Below are positions 1 through 9,018 of a stretch of DNA of 64,000 bases, in pieces. Position 1 is the first letter of the stretch, and the number at the start of each line of letters is the position of its first letter. This stretch comes from Longimicrobium sp. (GTDB lineage: Bacteria; Gemmatimonadota; Gemmatimonadetes; Longimicrobiales; Longimicrobiaceae), in NCBI GenBank assembly GCA_036389135.1, contig DASVQP010000117.1, positions 62,001-126,000 on the forward strand, given 5' to 3'. Position numbers and translations under genes: made by a program. The notes beneath the pieces were generated by a model, which made no database searches, had not been told where the DNA came from, and worked only from the letters and a program-made list of their open reading frames with translations.

Positions 1-22
1 AGCCTTCCGGACCCGGGAACGC

Positions 23-190
23 GTAGGGGCGCGATTTGTCGCGCCCTCCCCTGCCCGGAATCGACGCCGGCTCGCCGCACCAATTCCCGTAGGGGCTGCC
101 CTACGTGGCTGCCCGTGCCCGCCACCGCACCGCCGCCCGTCCTTTCGCACGGACCCCCGTAGGGCAGACCTGCGTGTCTGCCCTGCCCCG
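23..190. repeat. dispersed palindromic repeats, GTAGGGGCGCGAT type
   Basis: The 204 bases before the first gene hold three short GC-rich palindromic modules, each starting with GTAGGG (23-46, 89-120 and 159-190). The first is a near copy of modules at 3231-3254 (reverse strand), 19023-19046, 27849-27872 and 50707-50730. The second, GTAGGGGCTGCCCTACGTGG, matches 19091, 27915 and 50775. No coding signal is seen here. Confidence 0.75.
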
Positions 191-204
191 CCGCCGCAAC
201 CCCA

Positions 205-1140
205 TCATGCACGCGGGTGGAACTGGCGGTGGATCTGCGACAGGTACGTCCGGTCCACGTGCGTATAGATCTGCGTGGTGGAGATGTCCGCGTGGCCCAG
301 CATCTCCTGCACCGCCACCAGGTCGGCGCCCCCCTCCAGCAGGTGCGTGGCGAACGAATGGCGCAGGGTGTGGGGGGTCACCTTCTTTTCGATGCCGGCG
401 GCCTCCACGTGCTGCCGGAGGATCTTCCACACGCCCATGCGAGTCAGCGGCCCGCCGCGGGCGTTGAGGAAGACGCGCCCCTCACCCTTCCCCCGCTCCA
501 GCCGCGGCCTCGTCTCGCGCAGGTAGATGGAGAGCGCGCCGATCGCCCGGCGCCCCACCGGCACCATCCGCTCCTTGGCGCCCTTGCCGAAGACGGACGC
601 GAACTCGTCGTCCAGGTGCAGGTCGCGCACGCGGATGCCGGTGAGCTCGGACACGCGCACCCCGCTGGCGTACGCGAACTCCAGCATCGCCCGGTCACGC
701 CAGGCGAGCGGGTGCATGATGTCCGGCGCCTCGAGCAAGCGCTCGATCTCCGCCACCGTGAGCACGCCCGGGAGCGTCTTCCACGCCGTCGGCGTGTCGA
801 TCGCCTCGCTGGGGTCCGCCACCACCTCGTTCTCGCCCAGCAGGAAGCGGAAGTAGGTGCGCAGCGCGGAGATGTTGCGCGCGATGGAGGACGGCGCGAG
901 CCCCAGGTCCTTGAGGAGGAGGACGAAGCGCCGCAGGTCGTCGGTGGTGACCTCGGAAGGGCGGGCGCGCCCCAGCGTCCGCGCGTGCGAGCACATGCGG
1001 ACCACGTCGCGGCGATAGGCGTCGATGGTCTGCTCGCTCAGGTTGCGCTCGAAGCGGAGGTGGTCGATGAAGCCCTCCACCCCGAACTGCCGCGCCGTGC
1101 GGTCCAGCTCCTCCGGCGTGGGCGCTTCGGCGGTGCTCAG
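205..1140 (-). CDS. xerD: tyrosine recombinase XerC/XerD
   Basis: Site-specific tyrosine recombinase of the Xer family, which resolves chromosome dimers at dif. Residues 20-110 are the SAM-like core-binding domain (FIDHLRFERNLSEQTIDAYRRD) and 125-305 the catalytic domain. Counting from the proposed start, the catalytic set is complete: R162 (ASGVRVSELTG), K186 (FGKGAKE), H257 and R260 (TPHTLRHSFATHL), H283 (LGHADIS) and Y292 (TQIYTHV). At 311 residues it is a normal length. The frame has no ATG. A CTG at 1138-1140 overlaps the TGA of the upstream DedA gene (CTGA) and would couple translation; a GTG at 1078-1080 is the alternative and gives 291 residues. XerC and XerD cannot be told apart with certainty from sequence alone. 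Confidence 0.93.
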   Translation of the reverse strand: MSTAEAPTPEELDRTARQFGVEGFIDHLRFERNLSEQTIDAYRRDVVRMCSHARTLGRARPSEVTTDDLRRFVLLLKDLGLAPSSIARNISALRTYFRFLLGENEVVADPSEAIDTPTAWKTLPGVLTVAEIERLLEAPDIMHPLAWRDRAMLEFAYASGVRVSELTGIRVRDLHLDDEFASVFGKGAKERMVPVGRRAIGALSIYLRETRPRLERGKGEGRVFLNARGGPLTRMGVWKILRQHVEAAGIEKKVTPHTLRHSFATHLLEGGADLVAVQEMLGHADISTTQIYTHVDRTYLSQIHRQFHPRA

Positions 1141-1757
1141 GCCGCCTCCCCGCGGCTGCGCCACCACCACCACCCCACGAGCGCGAAGAGGATCACCGCG
1201 GCGATCCCCAGCCAGCGCCCCGACGCCTCCACGGCCACGCGGATCTGCTCCCAGTTGCGCCCGGCGGTGGCGCCCAGGTACACGATCATCCCGTACCACA
1301 GCCCCGACGCCAGCGCGATCGGCGTGGCGGTTCGCACCCATCCCATCCCGCTCGTTCCCGCGAACACCGGCACCACCGCGCGGAAGCCGGGGAGGAAGCG
1401 GCTGAAGAAGATCACCTTGGCGCCGTGCTTCGCGTACAGGCCTGAGAGCCGCGTCATCTGCTGCGGCTGCAGGATCATCCGCCCGACGCGCCCCTGGAAG
1501 AACGACGCGCCGTAGCGCCGGCCCACCCAGTACGTCACCAGCGCCGTACCCACGTTGCACCCCCACACCACCAGGAACGCCCCGATCGGCGAGATGGTGC
1601 CGCGCCCCGCCAGGAAGCCGCCCGTGAGCGCGATCACGTCCGCCGGCACGGGGGGAAAGATGTTCTCCAGCCCCGCGAAGGCGCCGATCACCACGTACAC
1701 CAGCGGCCCGGGGAGCCCCTGCATCCATTCGATCAGCCGGTCGATCAGCCCCGACAT
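1137..1757 (-). CDS. DedA family membrane protein
   Basis: Polytopic inner-membrane protein of the DedA/SNARE-associated family (206 residues). Members are undecaprenyl-phosphate or phospholipid flippases/transporters. The family core is visible: LENIFPPVPADVI near residue 30, a glycine-rich stretch, and FSRFLPGFRAVVPVFAGTSG near residue 120, followed by hydrophobic segments ending in GWWWWRSRGEAA. It lies directly upstream of and overlaps the recombinase gene, so the two are probably translationally coupled. The substrate cannot be deduced. Confidence 0.9.
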   Translation of the reverse strand: MSGLIDRLIEWMQGLPGPLVYVVIGAFAGLENIFPPVPADVIALTGGFLAGRGTISPIGAFLVVWGCNVGTALVTYWVGRRYGASFFQGRVGRMILQPQQMTRLSGLYAKHGAKVIFFSRFLPGFRAVVPVFAGTSGMGWVRTATPIALASGLWYGMIVYLGATAGRNWEQIRVAVEASGRWLGIAAVILFALVGWWWWRSRGEAA

Positions 1758-1769
1758 GCGTCCTCCGCT

Positions 1770-2291
1770 CTACAGGTGGCTGTCACGCCGGTGGCGCGCG
1801 TGGAGCGAGTCGATCCCCTCCAGGTCGTCGATCAGCGCCACGGCAAAGGTGGCGATCCCCTCGCCGCGCCCGATCCACCCCATCCCCTCGTTGGTCTTCC
1901 CCTTGATGGAGATGTGGTCCGGCGCGATCCCCAGCACAGACGCCAGCCGCTCCTGCATCGCCGGCACGTGCGGCCCGATCTTCGGCGCCTCGGCCACGAC
2001 GGTCACGTCCACGTTGACGATCTGGTAGTTGCGCCCCGCAAGCAGCCGCACCGCGTGCGCAAGCAGCCCCAGCGAGTCCGCGTCCTTGTACTGCGGATCG
2101 GAGGGCGGAAAGTGCCTCCCGATGTCGCCCAGCCCCGCCGCGCCCAGGATAGCGTCGGTGACGGCGTGCGCCACTGCGTCCGCGTCGGAGTGCCCGGTCA
2201 GCCCGCGCTCGAAGGGGATCTCCACCCCGCCCAGGATCAGCCTGCGTCCCTCCGCGAAGCGGTGGGAGTCGTACCCGTGCCCAATCCTCAT
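1770..2291 (-). CDS. ispF: 2-C-methyl-D-erythritol 2,4-cyclodiphosphate synthase
   Basis: MEP-pathway enzyme that converts CDP-methylerythritol 2-phosphate to the 2,4-cyclodiphosphate, releasing CMP. At 173 residues it is slightly longer than usual. Metal-ligand motif GHGYDSHRF at the N-terminus (DxH), GGVEIPFERGLTGHSDADA with the third histidine, DIGRHFPPSDPQYKDADS, and the C-terminal SIKGKTNEGMGWIGRGEG are all present. The ATG at 2291 follows a GGGAAGAG ribosome site; longer in-frame extension upstream has no such support. It diverges from the PrcB-like lipoprotein gene. Confidence 0.96.
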   Translation of the reverse strand: MRIGHGYDSHRFAEGRRLILGGVEIPFERGLTGHSDADAVAHAVTDAILGAAGLGDIGRHFPPSDPQYKDADSLGLLAHAVRLLAGRNYQIVNVDVTVVAEAPKIGPHVPAMQERLASVLGIAPDHISIKGKTNEGMGWIGRGEGIATFAVALIDDLEGIDSLHARHRRDSHL

Positions 2292-2467
2292 CCGCTCTTC
2301 CCAGTCTTTCGTGAATGCCACGCGCGAGGCGGGGTACAATAGCCGTCCCCGCCGCCAGCGAGCAACCGACCGCGCCGGTGCTGTCACGGAAAACCACCGC
2401 GGCGCGTTTTTTCCGGCGGGAGAACGGGACGGGCCCGTGCCCCACCACACGATCCAGGGGTTTTCAA

Positions 2468-2986
2468 ATGTCTCGCATAGCGTCGCTCATGCTGGCCTCG
2501 CTACTCCTGACCGCAGCCTGCGGCAAATCCGCCCCGCTGGGCCCTGAAGGCTCGCATTCGACCAGGCCCGCGGACGAGTCTCTTGCCTTCGCCCGGCTGC
2601 GGACCGAGCCGTACCCCTTCACCTTCAACAGCGGCCTCACGGACTCCGCGCGCGTGGTCGTTCGCGATGCGCGTGCGTGGGAGGCGATCTGGCGCGACGT
2701 CTGGCGCAACCATACCCCCGTGCCGGCGCTCCCGGCCATCGACTTCGAGCGAGAGATGGTCGTCGTCGCGGCGCTGGGTTCCCGCCGCTCCGGCGGCTAC
2801 GGCATCCTCGTGGAGGGCGCCACCCGCACCGCGGAGGGGGTGGAAGTGTCGATCCTGAAGCAATCCCCCGGCTCGCGCTGCGGCAACACCGCCGCGATTA
2901 CCACGCCCGTCGACATCGCGCGCCTCCGCCGCGTGGACGGCGCCGTGCGCTTCCGCGAGCGCAACGAGGTGCGCGAGTGCAGGTAG
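2468..2986 (+). CDS. PrcB-like lipoprotein
   Basis: Exported lipoprotein of 172 residues. The signal sequence MSRIASLMLASLLLTAAC ends in an LTAAC lipobox with the acceptor Cys at residue 18. The mature part resembles the PrcB C-terminal family (ARAWEAIWRDVW, then FEREMVVVAALGSRRSGGYGI), known from a small partner of the PrtP protease in Treponema. Whether this protein has a protease partner here is unknown; none is adjacent. A TACAAT sequence at 2333-2338 may be its -10 box. The gene is followed by repeats. Confidence 0.72.
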   Translation: MSRIASLMLASLLLTAACGKSAPLGPEGSHSTRPADESLAFARLRTEPYPFTFNSGLTDSARVVVRDARAWEAIWRDVWRNHTPVPALPAIDFEREMVVVAALGSRRSGGYGILVEGATRTAEGVEVSILKQSPGSRCGNTAAITTPVDIARLRRVDGAVRFRERNEVRECR

Positions 2987-3037
2987 GCGCGGGTGGTGGG
3001 GCGCGAGGGATGATGCCCCCGCTGGCGCGGGCCGCGA

Positions 3038-3085
3038 GGGGCTAAAGCCCCCCGCTGGAACTACGGGAAGCCCACTGAAGGGGCT
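3038..3085. repeat. GGGGCTAAAGCCCC palindromic repeat
   Basis: Contains GGGGCTAAAGCCCC, then CGCTGGAACTACGGGAAGCC, then CCACTGAAG. The same two-palindrome arrangement and nearly the same linker are present at 32614-32662, so this is a dispersed element and not a chance hairpin. It lies about 50 nt after the lipoprotein stop codon. Confidence 0.75.
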
Positions 3086-3149
3086 CGCGTGCCGCGGGCC
3101 CTCTTCCTTGTTGCCACAGGACGGCGCATGCCCGGAGCACGGGCCGCCA

Positions 3150-3408
3150 GGCGGGGCTGTCCCTACGTGGTTCCAGGCGCGGGAGCGGGGGCCAGGACGC
3201 GTGAGAATGGCGGCAGAGCAGCGCCCGGCACGGGCGCGATGAATCGCGCCCCTACAGGATTGCGCAACTGGCGCAGATCCATGCAGACGCCCCTCTCCCG
3301 GCCGTTTGGGAGAGGGGCGGCGAGGAACGACCGGGGTGAGGGCCCTACGCCCCTCCCCCAGGTAGTTATTGGGGAGGGGCCGCGAGGTGACGAGCGGGGG
3401 AGGGGGCC
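3150..3408. repeat. composite intergenic repeat block between lipoprotein and fabF
   Basis: Gene-free stretch made of repeat modules: a reverse copy of the GTAGGGGCGCGAT palindrome (3231-3254), a CCCCTCTCCC...GGGAGAGGGG hairpin near 3291-3345, and CCCCTCCCCCAGGTAGTTAT with its GGGGAGGGG arm (about 3350-3408). The last module begins 3 nt after the fabF stop codon and may act as its terminator. Related blocks lie at 18940-19228 and 27770-28052. Confidence 0.7.
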
Positions 3409-3409
3409 T

Positions 3410-4657
3410 TCAGTCCTCGTACCGCCGCACCGCCAGGCACACGTTGTGGCCGCCGAAGCCGAACGAGTTGCTCAGCGCCAGACCCACCGGCCGCTCCGTC
3501 ACGCCGCCGGTCCCGTAGTTCAGGTCACAGTCGGGGTCGGGCGTGGTGTAGTTGATGGTGGGGGGGATCTTCCCCTCCCGGCACGCCAGCGCGCAGATCA
3601 CGCCCTCGATGGCACCGGCCGCGCCCAGCGTGTGGCCCGTCATGCTCTTGGTGGAGCCGACCACCACCTCATGCGCGCGGTCGCCCAGCACCGTCCGGAT
3701 CGCGGCGGACTCGTTGCGGTCGTTGGCCGGGGTGGAGGTGCCGTGCGCGTTGACGTAGTCCACTTCGGACGCGTCGGCGCCGGCTTCCTTGAGCGCGAGC
3801 TTCATCGCGCGTACGGCGCCCTCACCGCCTTCGGACGGCGCGGTGATGTGGTAGGCGTCCGCCGTCTGGCCGAAGCCGACGATCTCGGCGATGATGGTGG
3901 CGCCGCGGGCACGGGCGTGCTCCAGCTCCTCCAGCACCACCATCCCCGAGCCCTCACCCAGCACGAAGCCGTCGCGCGTGGCGTCGAAGGGGCGGCTGGC
4001 GGTTTCGGGGGAGTCGTTGCGCTCCGAGAGCGCCTTCATCGCCGCGAAGCCGGCCACCGTCTGCGCGGAAACGGTCGCCTCCGTGCCGCCGGCGATCATC
4101 AGGTCCGCCTCGTCCCACTTGATGCTGCGGAAGGCGTTCCCCAGCGCGTGCGCGCTGCTGGCGCAGGCGGAGACGGTGCAGTAGTTGGGACCCTTGGCGC
4201 CGTAGCGGATCGACACCAGCCCCGCCGCGATGTCCGAGATGAACATCGGGACGAAGAAGGGCGACACGCGGTCCGGGCCTCTCTGGATCAGCTTGGAGTG
4301 CTGCTCCTCGAACGTGTGGATGCCGCCGATGCCGCTGCCGATCACGACGCCGAAGCGCTCGTGGTCGATCCCGTCGCGCTCCTCGTCGAGGCCCGCGTGC
4401 CTCATGGCCTGCACGGCCGAGGCGATCGCGAAGTGGGAGAAGCGGTCGGTGCGCTTCACCTCCTTGCGGTCGATGTACAGCGTGGGGTCGAACCCCTTCA
4501 CCTCGCAGGCAAAGCGCACGGCGTGGTTGGAGGCGTCGAATTGGGTGATCGGGCCGGCGCCGCTGCGCCCCGCGAGCAGGCCCGCCCAGCTCTCCTGGAG
4601 GTCCAGCCCCACGGGCGTGACGAGCCCCGCCCCCGTGATCACGACTCGGCGATTCAT
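3410..4657 (-). CDS. fabF: beta-ketoacyl-ACP synthase II
   Basis: Condensing enzyme of type II fatty-acid elongation: joins malonyl-ACP to a growing acyl-ACP. 415 residues, as in E. coli FabF. The Cys-His-His triad is C165 (VSACASSAH), H305 (NAHGTSTP) and H342 (GHTLGAAGA); the C-terminal NSFGFGGHN loop is present. The ATG at 4657 is chosen because it follows GGAG at 5 nt; an ATG at 4672 lacks a ribosome site. Last gene of the fab operon, separated from acpP by 139 bases that contain a strong hairpin. Confidence 0.97.
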   Translation of the reverse strand: MNRRVVITGAGLVTPVGLDLQESWAGLLAGRSGAGPITQFDASNHAVRFACEVKGFDPTLYIDRKEVKRTDRFSHFAIASAVQAMRHAGLDEERDGIDHERFGVVIGSGIGGIHTFEEQHSKLIQRGPDRVSPFFVPMFISDIAAGLVSIRYGAKGPNYCTVSACASSAHALGNAFRSIKWDEADLMIAGGTEATVSAQTVAGFAAMKALSERNDSPETASRPFDATRDGFVLGEGSGMVVLEELEHARARGATIIAEIVGFGQTADAYHITAPSEGGEGAVRAMKLALKEAGADASEVDYVNAHGTSTPANDRNESAAIRTVLGDRAHEVVVGSTKSMTGHTLGAAGAIEGVICALACREGKIPPTINYTTPDPDCDLNYGTGGVTERPVGLALSNSFGFGGHNVCLAVRRYED

Positions 4658-4750
4658 CACCGCTCCGGTCATACTGGGATAGTGGAAGGGCGGACACCCG
4701 CGGGGCGCCCGCCGCTCGGAAAGTCAGCTCCGCCGCACGGGCGGAAAGCG

Positions 4751-4784
4751 AGCGCCGCGAGCCCCACAGTGGGCCCGCGGCGCT
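4751..4784 (-). terminator. hairpin between acpP and fabF
   Basis: AGCGCCGCG at 4751-4759 pairs with CGCGGCGCT at 4776-4784, with a further GGGCCC/GTGGGGCTC pairing inside. There is no T run after it on the minus strand, so partial termination or RNA processing that lets acpP be expressed above fabF is more likely than full termination. That role is inference. Confidence 0.55.
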
Positions 4785-4796
4785 CCGGAACAGCGG

Positions 4797-5036
4797 TCAG
4801 GACGGATTGTTGTTCTGGATGTAGCTGATCGCGTCGCCGACGGTCTGCAGCTTCTCGGCGTCCTCGTCCGGGATCTCCATCCCGAACTCTTCCTCGAACG
4901 CCATGACGAGCTCGACGGTGTCCAGCGAGTCCGCGCCCAGATCGTCCACGAAGCGGGCCTCGGGAGTGACCTTCTCGGCCTCCACGCCCAGCTCGTTGAT
5001 GATGATGTCCTTGACCTTCTGTTCGACGTCGGCCAT
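4797..5036 (-). CDS. acpP: acyl carrier protein
   Basis: 79-residue acidic acyl carrier protein that holds the growing acyl chain on 4'-phosphopantetheine. The attachment serine is S37 in [10 protein letters not shown]. The helix I sequence [15 protein letters not shown] and the acidic C-terminal helix are typical. GGAGAG precedes the ATG. It sits between fabG and fabF, the standard order. Confidence 0.98.
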   Translation of the reverse strand: MADVEQKVKDIIINELGVEAEKVTPEARFVDDLGADSLDTVELVMAFEEEFGMEIPDEDAEKLQTVGDAISYIQNNNPS

Positions 5037-5117
5037 TGCTCGGCTCTCCAGGTTGGGTTTCCACGATCTGGGGCGGCGGGCGCGCAGGCCGCGCGCGTCG
5101 GCGCCACCCCGCCGGTC

Positions 5118-5855
5118 CTACATCACCATCCCGCCGTCCACCACCACCACCTGCCCGGTGATGTACGATGCGCCCGGCCCCGCCAGGAAGCGTACCACCG
5201 GCGCGATGTCCTCCGGCCGGCCCAGCCGCTCCAGCGCGATCTGCGAGGAGAGCGCGGTGCGCGCCGCTTCGGGCAGGTCGGAGGTCATGTCCGTCTCAAT
5301 GTACCCCGGCGCGACGGCGTTGACCAGAACCCCGCGCGATCCGAGCTCCTTGGCCACCGACTTGGTGAGCCCGATGAGCCCGGCCTTGGAGGCGGCGTAG
5401 TTGGCCTGCCCCTTGTTGCCCGTGATCCCCACCACGCTGCTGATGTTCACGATCCGCCCCGAGCGGCGCTTCATCATCCCGCGCGACGCGGCGCGAATGA
5501 GGTTGAAGGCACCCCGCAGGTTGGTGTCCATCACCGCGGTCCAATCGTCGTCCTTGATGCGCATCAGGAGGTTGTCGCGCGTAACGCCGGCGTTGTTCAC
5601 CAGCACGTCCAGCGGTCCCAGCTCCTCTTCCACGCGCTTGACCAGCGCGGCGGTCGCCTCCGGGTCGGCCACGTCGCAGCCGTAGCCGCGGTGCCCCTCG
5701 CCCGGCAGCTCGGCCGCCACCGCCTCGGCGCGGGCGCCGTCGCGCGCCACCACCGCCACGCGCGCGCCGGCATCCGCCAGCTCGCGCGCGATCCCCAGCC
5801 CGATCCCGCGCGATCCGCCGGTGACCAGCGCCACCTGCCCCTGAAGCTCCGCCAT
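5118..5855 (-). CDS. fabG: 3-oxoacyl-ACP reductase
   Basis: NADPH-dependent short-chain dehydrogenase that reduces 3-oxoacyl-ACP in fatty-acid elongation (245 residues). Rossmann [10 protein letters not shown] at 12-21, NNAG at 87-90, and the catalytic set N112, S140, Y153 and K157 (YAASK). The ATG at 5855 overlaps the fabD TGA as TGATG, so translation is coupled. An in-frame GTG one codon upstream is less likely. Confidence 0.97.
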   Translation of the reverse strand: MAELQGQVALVTGGSRGIGLGIARELADAGARVAVVARDGARAEAVAAELPGEGHRGYGCDVADPEATAALVKRVEEELGPLDVLVNNAGVTRDNLLMRIKDDDWTAVMDTNLRGAFNLIRAASRGMMKRRSGRIVNISSVVGITGNKGQANYAASKAGLIGLTKSVAKELGSRGVLVNAVAPGYIETDMTSDLPEAARTALSSQIALERLGRPEDIAPVVRFLAGPGASYITGQVVVVDGGMVM

Positions 5856-6802
5856 CACGCCCCCGTGCCCAGGTAAGCCTCAATCTGATCGGCGGTCCCC
5901 AGGGCGGTCCCCCGCCCCGACGCCGCCGGATCGATCCGCTTCAGCATCCCGGTGAGCACCTTGCCGGTGCCCACCTCCAGGAACTGCGTCACGCCCAGCC
6001 CCAGCATCGTGCGCACGCACTGCGTCCAGCGCACCGAAGAGGTGAGCTGCCTCACCAGCAGCGCGCGCGCCTCCACCGGGTCCGTGACCGGCGTGGCGTC
6101 GACGTTGGAGGCCACCGGGAAGGTTGGGGCGCCGAACTCCGCCGCCTCCAGCTGCTCGGTAAGCCCCGCCTCGGCGGGCGCCATCAGCGGCGAGTGGAAG
6201 GCGCCGCTCACGTTGAGCGCGGCCACCTTCTTCGCCCCGGCGGCCACCAGCATGGGCGACACGCGCTCCACCGCCGCCACGTCGCCCGAGACCACCACCT
6301 GGCCCGGCGCGTTGAAGTTGGCGGCCACAACCACGCTGCCCTCGCTGCTCGCCTCGCGGCAGACCCCTTCCACGATCTCGTCGTCCAGCCCCAGCACGGC
6401 CGCCATCGTCCCCGGCCGCGCCTGCCCGGCTTCGTACATCAGCTCGCCGCGCCTGCGCACGGCGCGCACCGCATCCGCAAAGGAGAGCGAGCCCGCGGCG
6501 TGGTAGGCGCTGAACTCGCCCAGCGAGTGGCCGGCGGCGCACACCGCCTCCACACCCTGCGCGCGGAGCACGGCCCACACGGCCGCGCTGTGCGTCAGCA
6601 GGGCGGGCTGCGTGTTGCGCGTGAGAGTCAGCTCCTCGTCCGGCCCTTCCCACATCACCCGCGTCAGCGCGAAGCCGAGGGCCTCATCCGCTTCCTGGAA
6701 GATGGCGCGCGCCTCGGGAAAGCGCTCCGCCAGGTCGCGCCCCATCCCCACCGCCTGCGACCCCTGGCCGGGGAAGAGGAGGCCGATGCGCTCGCCCGTC
6801 AC
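5855..6802 (-). CDS. fabD: malonyl-CoA:ACP transacylase
   Basis: Loads malonate from CoA onto ACP. 315 residues. [12 protein letters not shown] at the N-terminus, nucleophile S93 in [10 protein letters not shown], and H203 in AFHSPLM complete the catalytic dyad. The GTG start at 6802 overlaps the fabH stop as GTGA, and the stop overlaps the fabG start, so fabH-fabD-fabG form a tight translational chain. Confidence 0.97.
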   Translation of the reverse strand: MTGERIGLLFPGQGSQAVGMGRDLAERFPEARAIFQEADEALGFALTRVMWEGPDEELTLTRNTQPALLTHSAAVWAVLRAQGVEAVCAAGHSLGEFSAYHAAGSLSFADAVRAVRRRGELMYEAGQARPGTMAAVLGLDDEIVEGVCREASSEGSVVVAANFNAPGQVVVSGDVAAVERVSPMLVAAGAKKVAALNVSGAFHSPLMAPAEAGLTEQLEAAEFGAPTFPVASNVDATPVTDPVEARALLVRQLTSSVRWTQCVRTMLGLGVTQFLEVGTGKVLTGMLKRIDPAASGRGTALGTADQIEAYLGTGA

Positions 6803-7794
6803 AGGCGCACCACGTTGGCGGCCCAGGTGAAGCCGGCGCCGAACGCCACCATCAGCACCAGCGACCCCGGCCCGGCGCGCCCCTGCTCCACCGCCTCGTC
6901 CAGCGCGACCGGAATCGACGCGGAGCTCATGTTGCCGTAGCGGTCCACGTTCACGAACACCTTGTCCATCGGGATGCCGGCGTACTTGGCCGTCGCCTCG
7001 ATGATGCGCATGTTCGCCTGGTGCGGGACCATGAGGTCGATCTCCTCGGCCGTCACCCCGGCGCGGTTCAGCGCCGTTTCGGCGGCCTCGCACATGGCGC
7101 GCACGGCGGACTTGAACACCTCCGGCCCCGCCATCTTCACGTAGTGCGAGCGCTCGTCCAGCACCATGGCGTCCAGCGGTACGCGCGAGCCGCCACCCGG
7201 GCGCCACAGCAGCTCGGCCAGCGTGCCGTCGCTCTTCATGTAGCCGCTGAGGATGCCGCGCCCGTCGTCGTTCGCACGCTGCACCACCGCCGCCCCGGCG
7301 CCGTCGCCAAAGAGCACGCAGGTGGTGCGGTCCGTCCAGTCGATGATGGACGACATCTTCTCCGTGGCCAGCACCAGCACCGTCTCCGCCTGCCCGGCGG
7401 TGATGTGCGCGTCCGCCATGGAGAGCCCGTACAGGAAACCCGAGCACGCCGTGGCGAAGTCGTACGAGCCGGCGTTGCGCGCACCCAGCAGCGCCTGCAC
7501 GTCGCACGCGGTGGAGGGGAGGAGCCGGTCCGGGGTGGCGGTGGAGAGGAGGATCAGGTCCACGTCCGTCGCCTCCAGCCCGGCGCGCTCCAGTGCGACG
7601 CGCGACGCGGCCGCGGCCATGGTGGAGGCGTGGGTCTCCTTGTCGGCGATGCGCCGCTCCCGGATCCCGGTGCGGGAGCGGATCCACTCGTCGTTCGTGT
7701 CGACGAGCGACTCCATCTCCTGGTTGGTCATCACGCGGTCGGGGTTGAACCGTCCCGTGGAGACCAGGCGCGAGCGCGGCTTGGTTTCTGTCAT
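6799..7794 (-). CDS. fabH: beta-ketoacyl-ACP synthase III
   Basis: Initiates fatty-acid synthesis by condensing an acyl-CoA with malonyl-ACP. 331 residues. Active-site C117 in ATACSGFLYGL, then MVPHQANMRI (His) and GNMSSASIP (Asn) give the Cys-His-Asn triad. The ATG at 7794 overlaps the plsX TAA by one base (TAATG). Acyl-CoA preference (acetyl or branched) cannot be read from the sequence. Confidence 0.97.
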   Translation of the reverse strand: MTETKPRSRLVSTGRFNPDRVMTNQEMESLVDTNDEWIRSRTGIRERRIADKETHASTMAAAASRVALERAGLEATDVDLILLSTATPDRLLPSTACDVQALLGARNAGSYDFATACSGFLYGLSMADAHITAGQAETVLVLATEKMSSIIDWTDRTTCVLFGDGAGAAVVQRANDDGRGILSGYMKSDGTLAELLWRPGGGSRVPLDAMVLDERSHYVKMAGPEVFKSAVRAMCEAAETALNRAGVTAEEIDLMVPHQANMRIIEATAKYAGIPMDKVFVNVDRYGNMSSASIPVALDEAVEQGRAGPGSLVLMVAFGAGFTWAANVVRL

Positions 7795-8786
7795 TATGCA
7801 GGTGTGGCCTCCGCCAGCCGGTTGAGGCGCCCCGCGATGTGCTCCACCATCCCGCTCTCCACGCAGGAGGCGGCGGCGCGGAGCGCATTGCGAAGCGCGA
7901 TGGGCGGCGACCCGCCGTGGCAGATGATGGTGACGCCGTTGACGCCCAGCAGGGGAGCTCCCCCCCACTGGGTGTAGTCCAGCGTACGGAAGAGAAGCTC
8001 GAGGTCGAGCTGCACGCCCTGCTCCTGGATCGCCGAGCGCAGGAAGCCGCTCATGAACCCCGACATCGACTCGTAGAACTTGAGGAGGACGTTGCCCACG
8101 AAGCCGTCGCACACCAGCACGTCGCACTTGCCGCGGATGATGTCGCGCCCCTCGACGTTCCCCACGAAGTCCAGGTTGGGGTCGCCCTTGAGCAGCTGGA
8201 AGGCCTCCACCGTCTGCTCGTTCCCCTTCTCCTCTTCCTCGCCGATGTTGAGGAGCCCCACGCGCGGGCTGGCGATCCCCATCAGGTCCTGGGCATAGAT
8301 GTGCCCCAGGTGGGCGAACTGCAGCAGGTGCTGCGGCTTCACGTCCACGTTGGCGCCCATGTCCAGCAGCAGGAAGCGCCCGCTGGTGGAGGGCAGGTCC
8401 GCGCCGATCGCCGGGCGGTCCACCCCGGATAGGGGGCGCAGGATGAAGAGCGAGGCCGCCATCACCGCGCCGGTGGAGCCGGCGCTGACGAAGGCGTCCA
8501 CCTCGCCGTCCTTGTGCAGCCGCGTGCCCACGACGATGGAGGAGTCCTGCTTGCGCCGCACCGCCTGCGCGGGCGAGTCCCCCATCTCGATGACCTCGGT
8601 GGTGTGCACGACGGACACCCGGTCGCGCGGGGCGTCCGGGTGGCGCGCGAGCTCGGCCTCTATGAGCCCGCGGTCGCCCACGAGCACCACGTGCAGGTCG
8701 GTACGCTCAAGCAAAGCTCCGACCGCGCCCTCGACCTCTACGGCCGGGGCACGATCGGAGCCCATCGCGTCCAGCGCGATCCGCAT
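7794..8786 (-). CDS. plsX: phosphate acyltransferase PlsX
   Basis: Makes acyl-phosphate from acyl-ACP, the donor for glycerol-3-phosphate acylation by PlsY. 330 residues. N-terminal MRIALDAMGSDRAP, GSTGAVMAAS and the GFVGNVLLKFYE segment are family hallmarks. It links phospholipid synthesis to the downstream fab genes and lies between rpmF and fabH, a conserved bacterial order. Confidence 0.96.
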   Translation of the reverse strand: MRIALDAMGSDRAPAVEVEGAVGALLERTDLHVVLVGDRGLIEAELARHPDAPRDRVSVVHTTEVIEMGDSPAQAVRRKQDSSIVVGTRLHKDGEVDAFVSAGSTGAVMAASLFILRPLSGVDRPAIGADLPSTSGRFLLLDMGANVDVKPQHLLQFAHLGHIYAQDLMGIASPRVGLLNIGEEEEKGNEQTVEAFQLLKGDPNLDFVGNVEGRDIIRGKCDVLVCDGFVGNVLLKFYESMSGFMSGFLRSAIQEQGVQLDLELLFRTLDYTQWGGAPLLGVNGVTIICHGGSPPIALRNALRAAASCVESGMVEHIAGRLNRLAEATPA

Positions 8787-8811
8787 ATATGTCGGAGCTC
8801 TCGGGCGGGGC

Positions 8812-8994
8812 CTAGAACTCTTCCACTTCGATTCGCTGCTCGTTGCGGTAGTAGCCGCAGTTCGAGCAGACGCGGTGCGGCAGGTGCGGATCGCCGCACT
8901 GCGGGCATGCGTTGAAGGAAGGCATGGAGGCCTTCACGTGGGTGCGGCGCTTGCGCTGGCGCTGCTTGGACTGGCGCCTCTTGGGTACGGCCAT
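8812..8994 (-). CDS. rpmF: 50S ribosomal protein L32
   Basis: 60-residue ribosomal protein: basic N-terminus (MAVPKRRQSKQRQRKRRTH) followed by a four-cysteine zinc ribbon, C30/C33 and C43/C46 (CPQC, CSNC). A zinc-binding L32 form. It is placed between the YceD homologue and plsX as in many bacteria. Confidence 0.97.
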   Translation of the reverse strand: MAVPKRRQSKQRQRKRRTHVKASMPSFNACPQCGDPHLPHRVCSNCGYYRNEQRIEVEEF

Positions 8995-9018
8995 CGGAGC
9001 CCTCTCGGAGTGCTGGGT

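Noticed and set aside
205-1140. Integron or phage integrase
   Set aside because: Length, motifs and the compact XerC/D layout fit the housekeeping recombinase. No attachment site or cassette array is seen.
205-1728. 507-residue recombinase fusion
   Set aside because: The first ~190 residues are the DedA gene read in another frame; the real recombinase starts near 1140.
3089-4828. 579-residue plus-strand protein opposite fabF
   Set aside because: It is a stop-free shadow frame of the GC-rich fabF gene, with low-complexity composition and no family motif.
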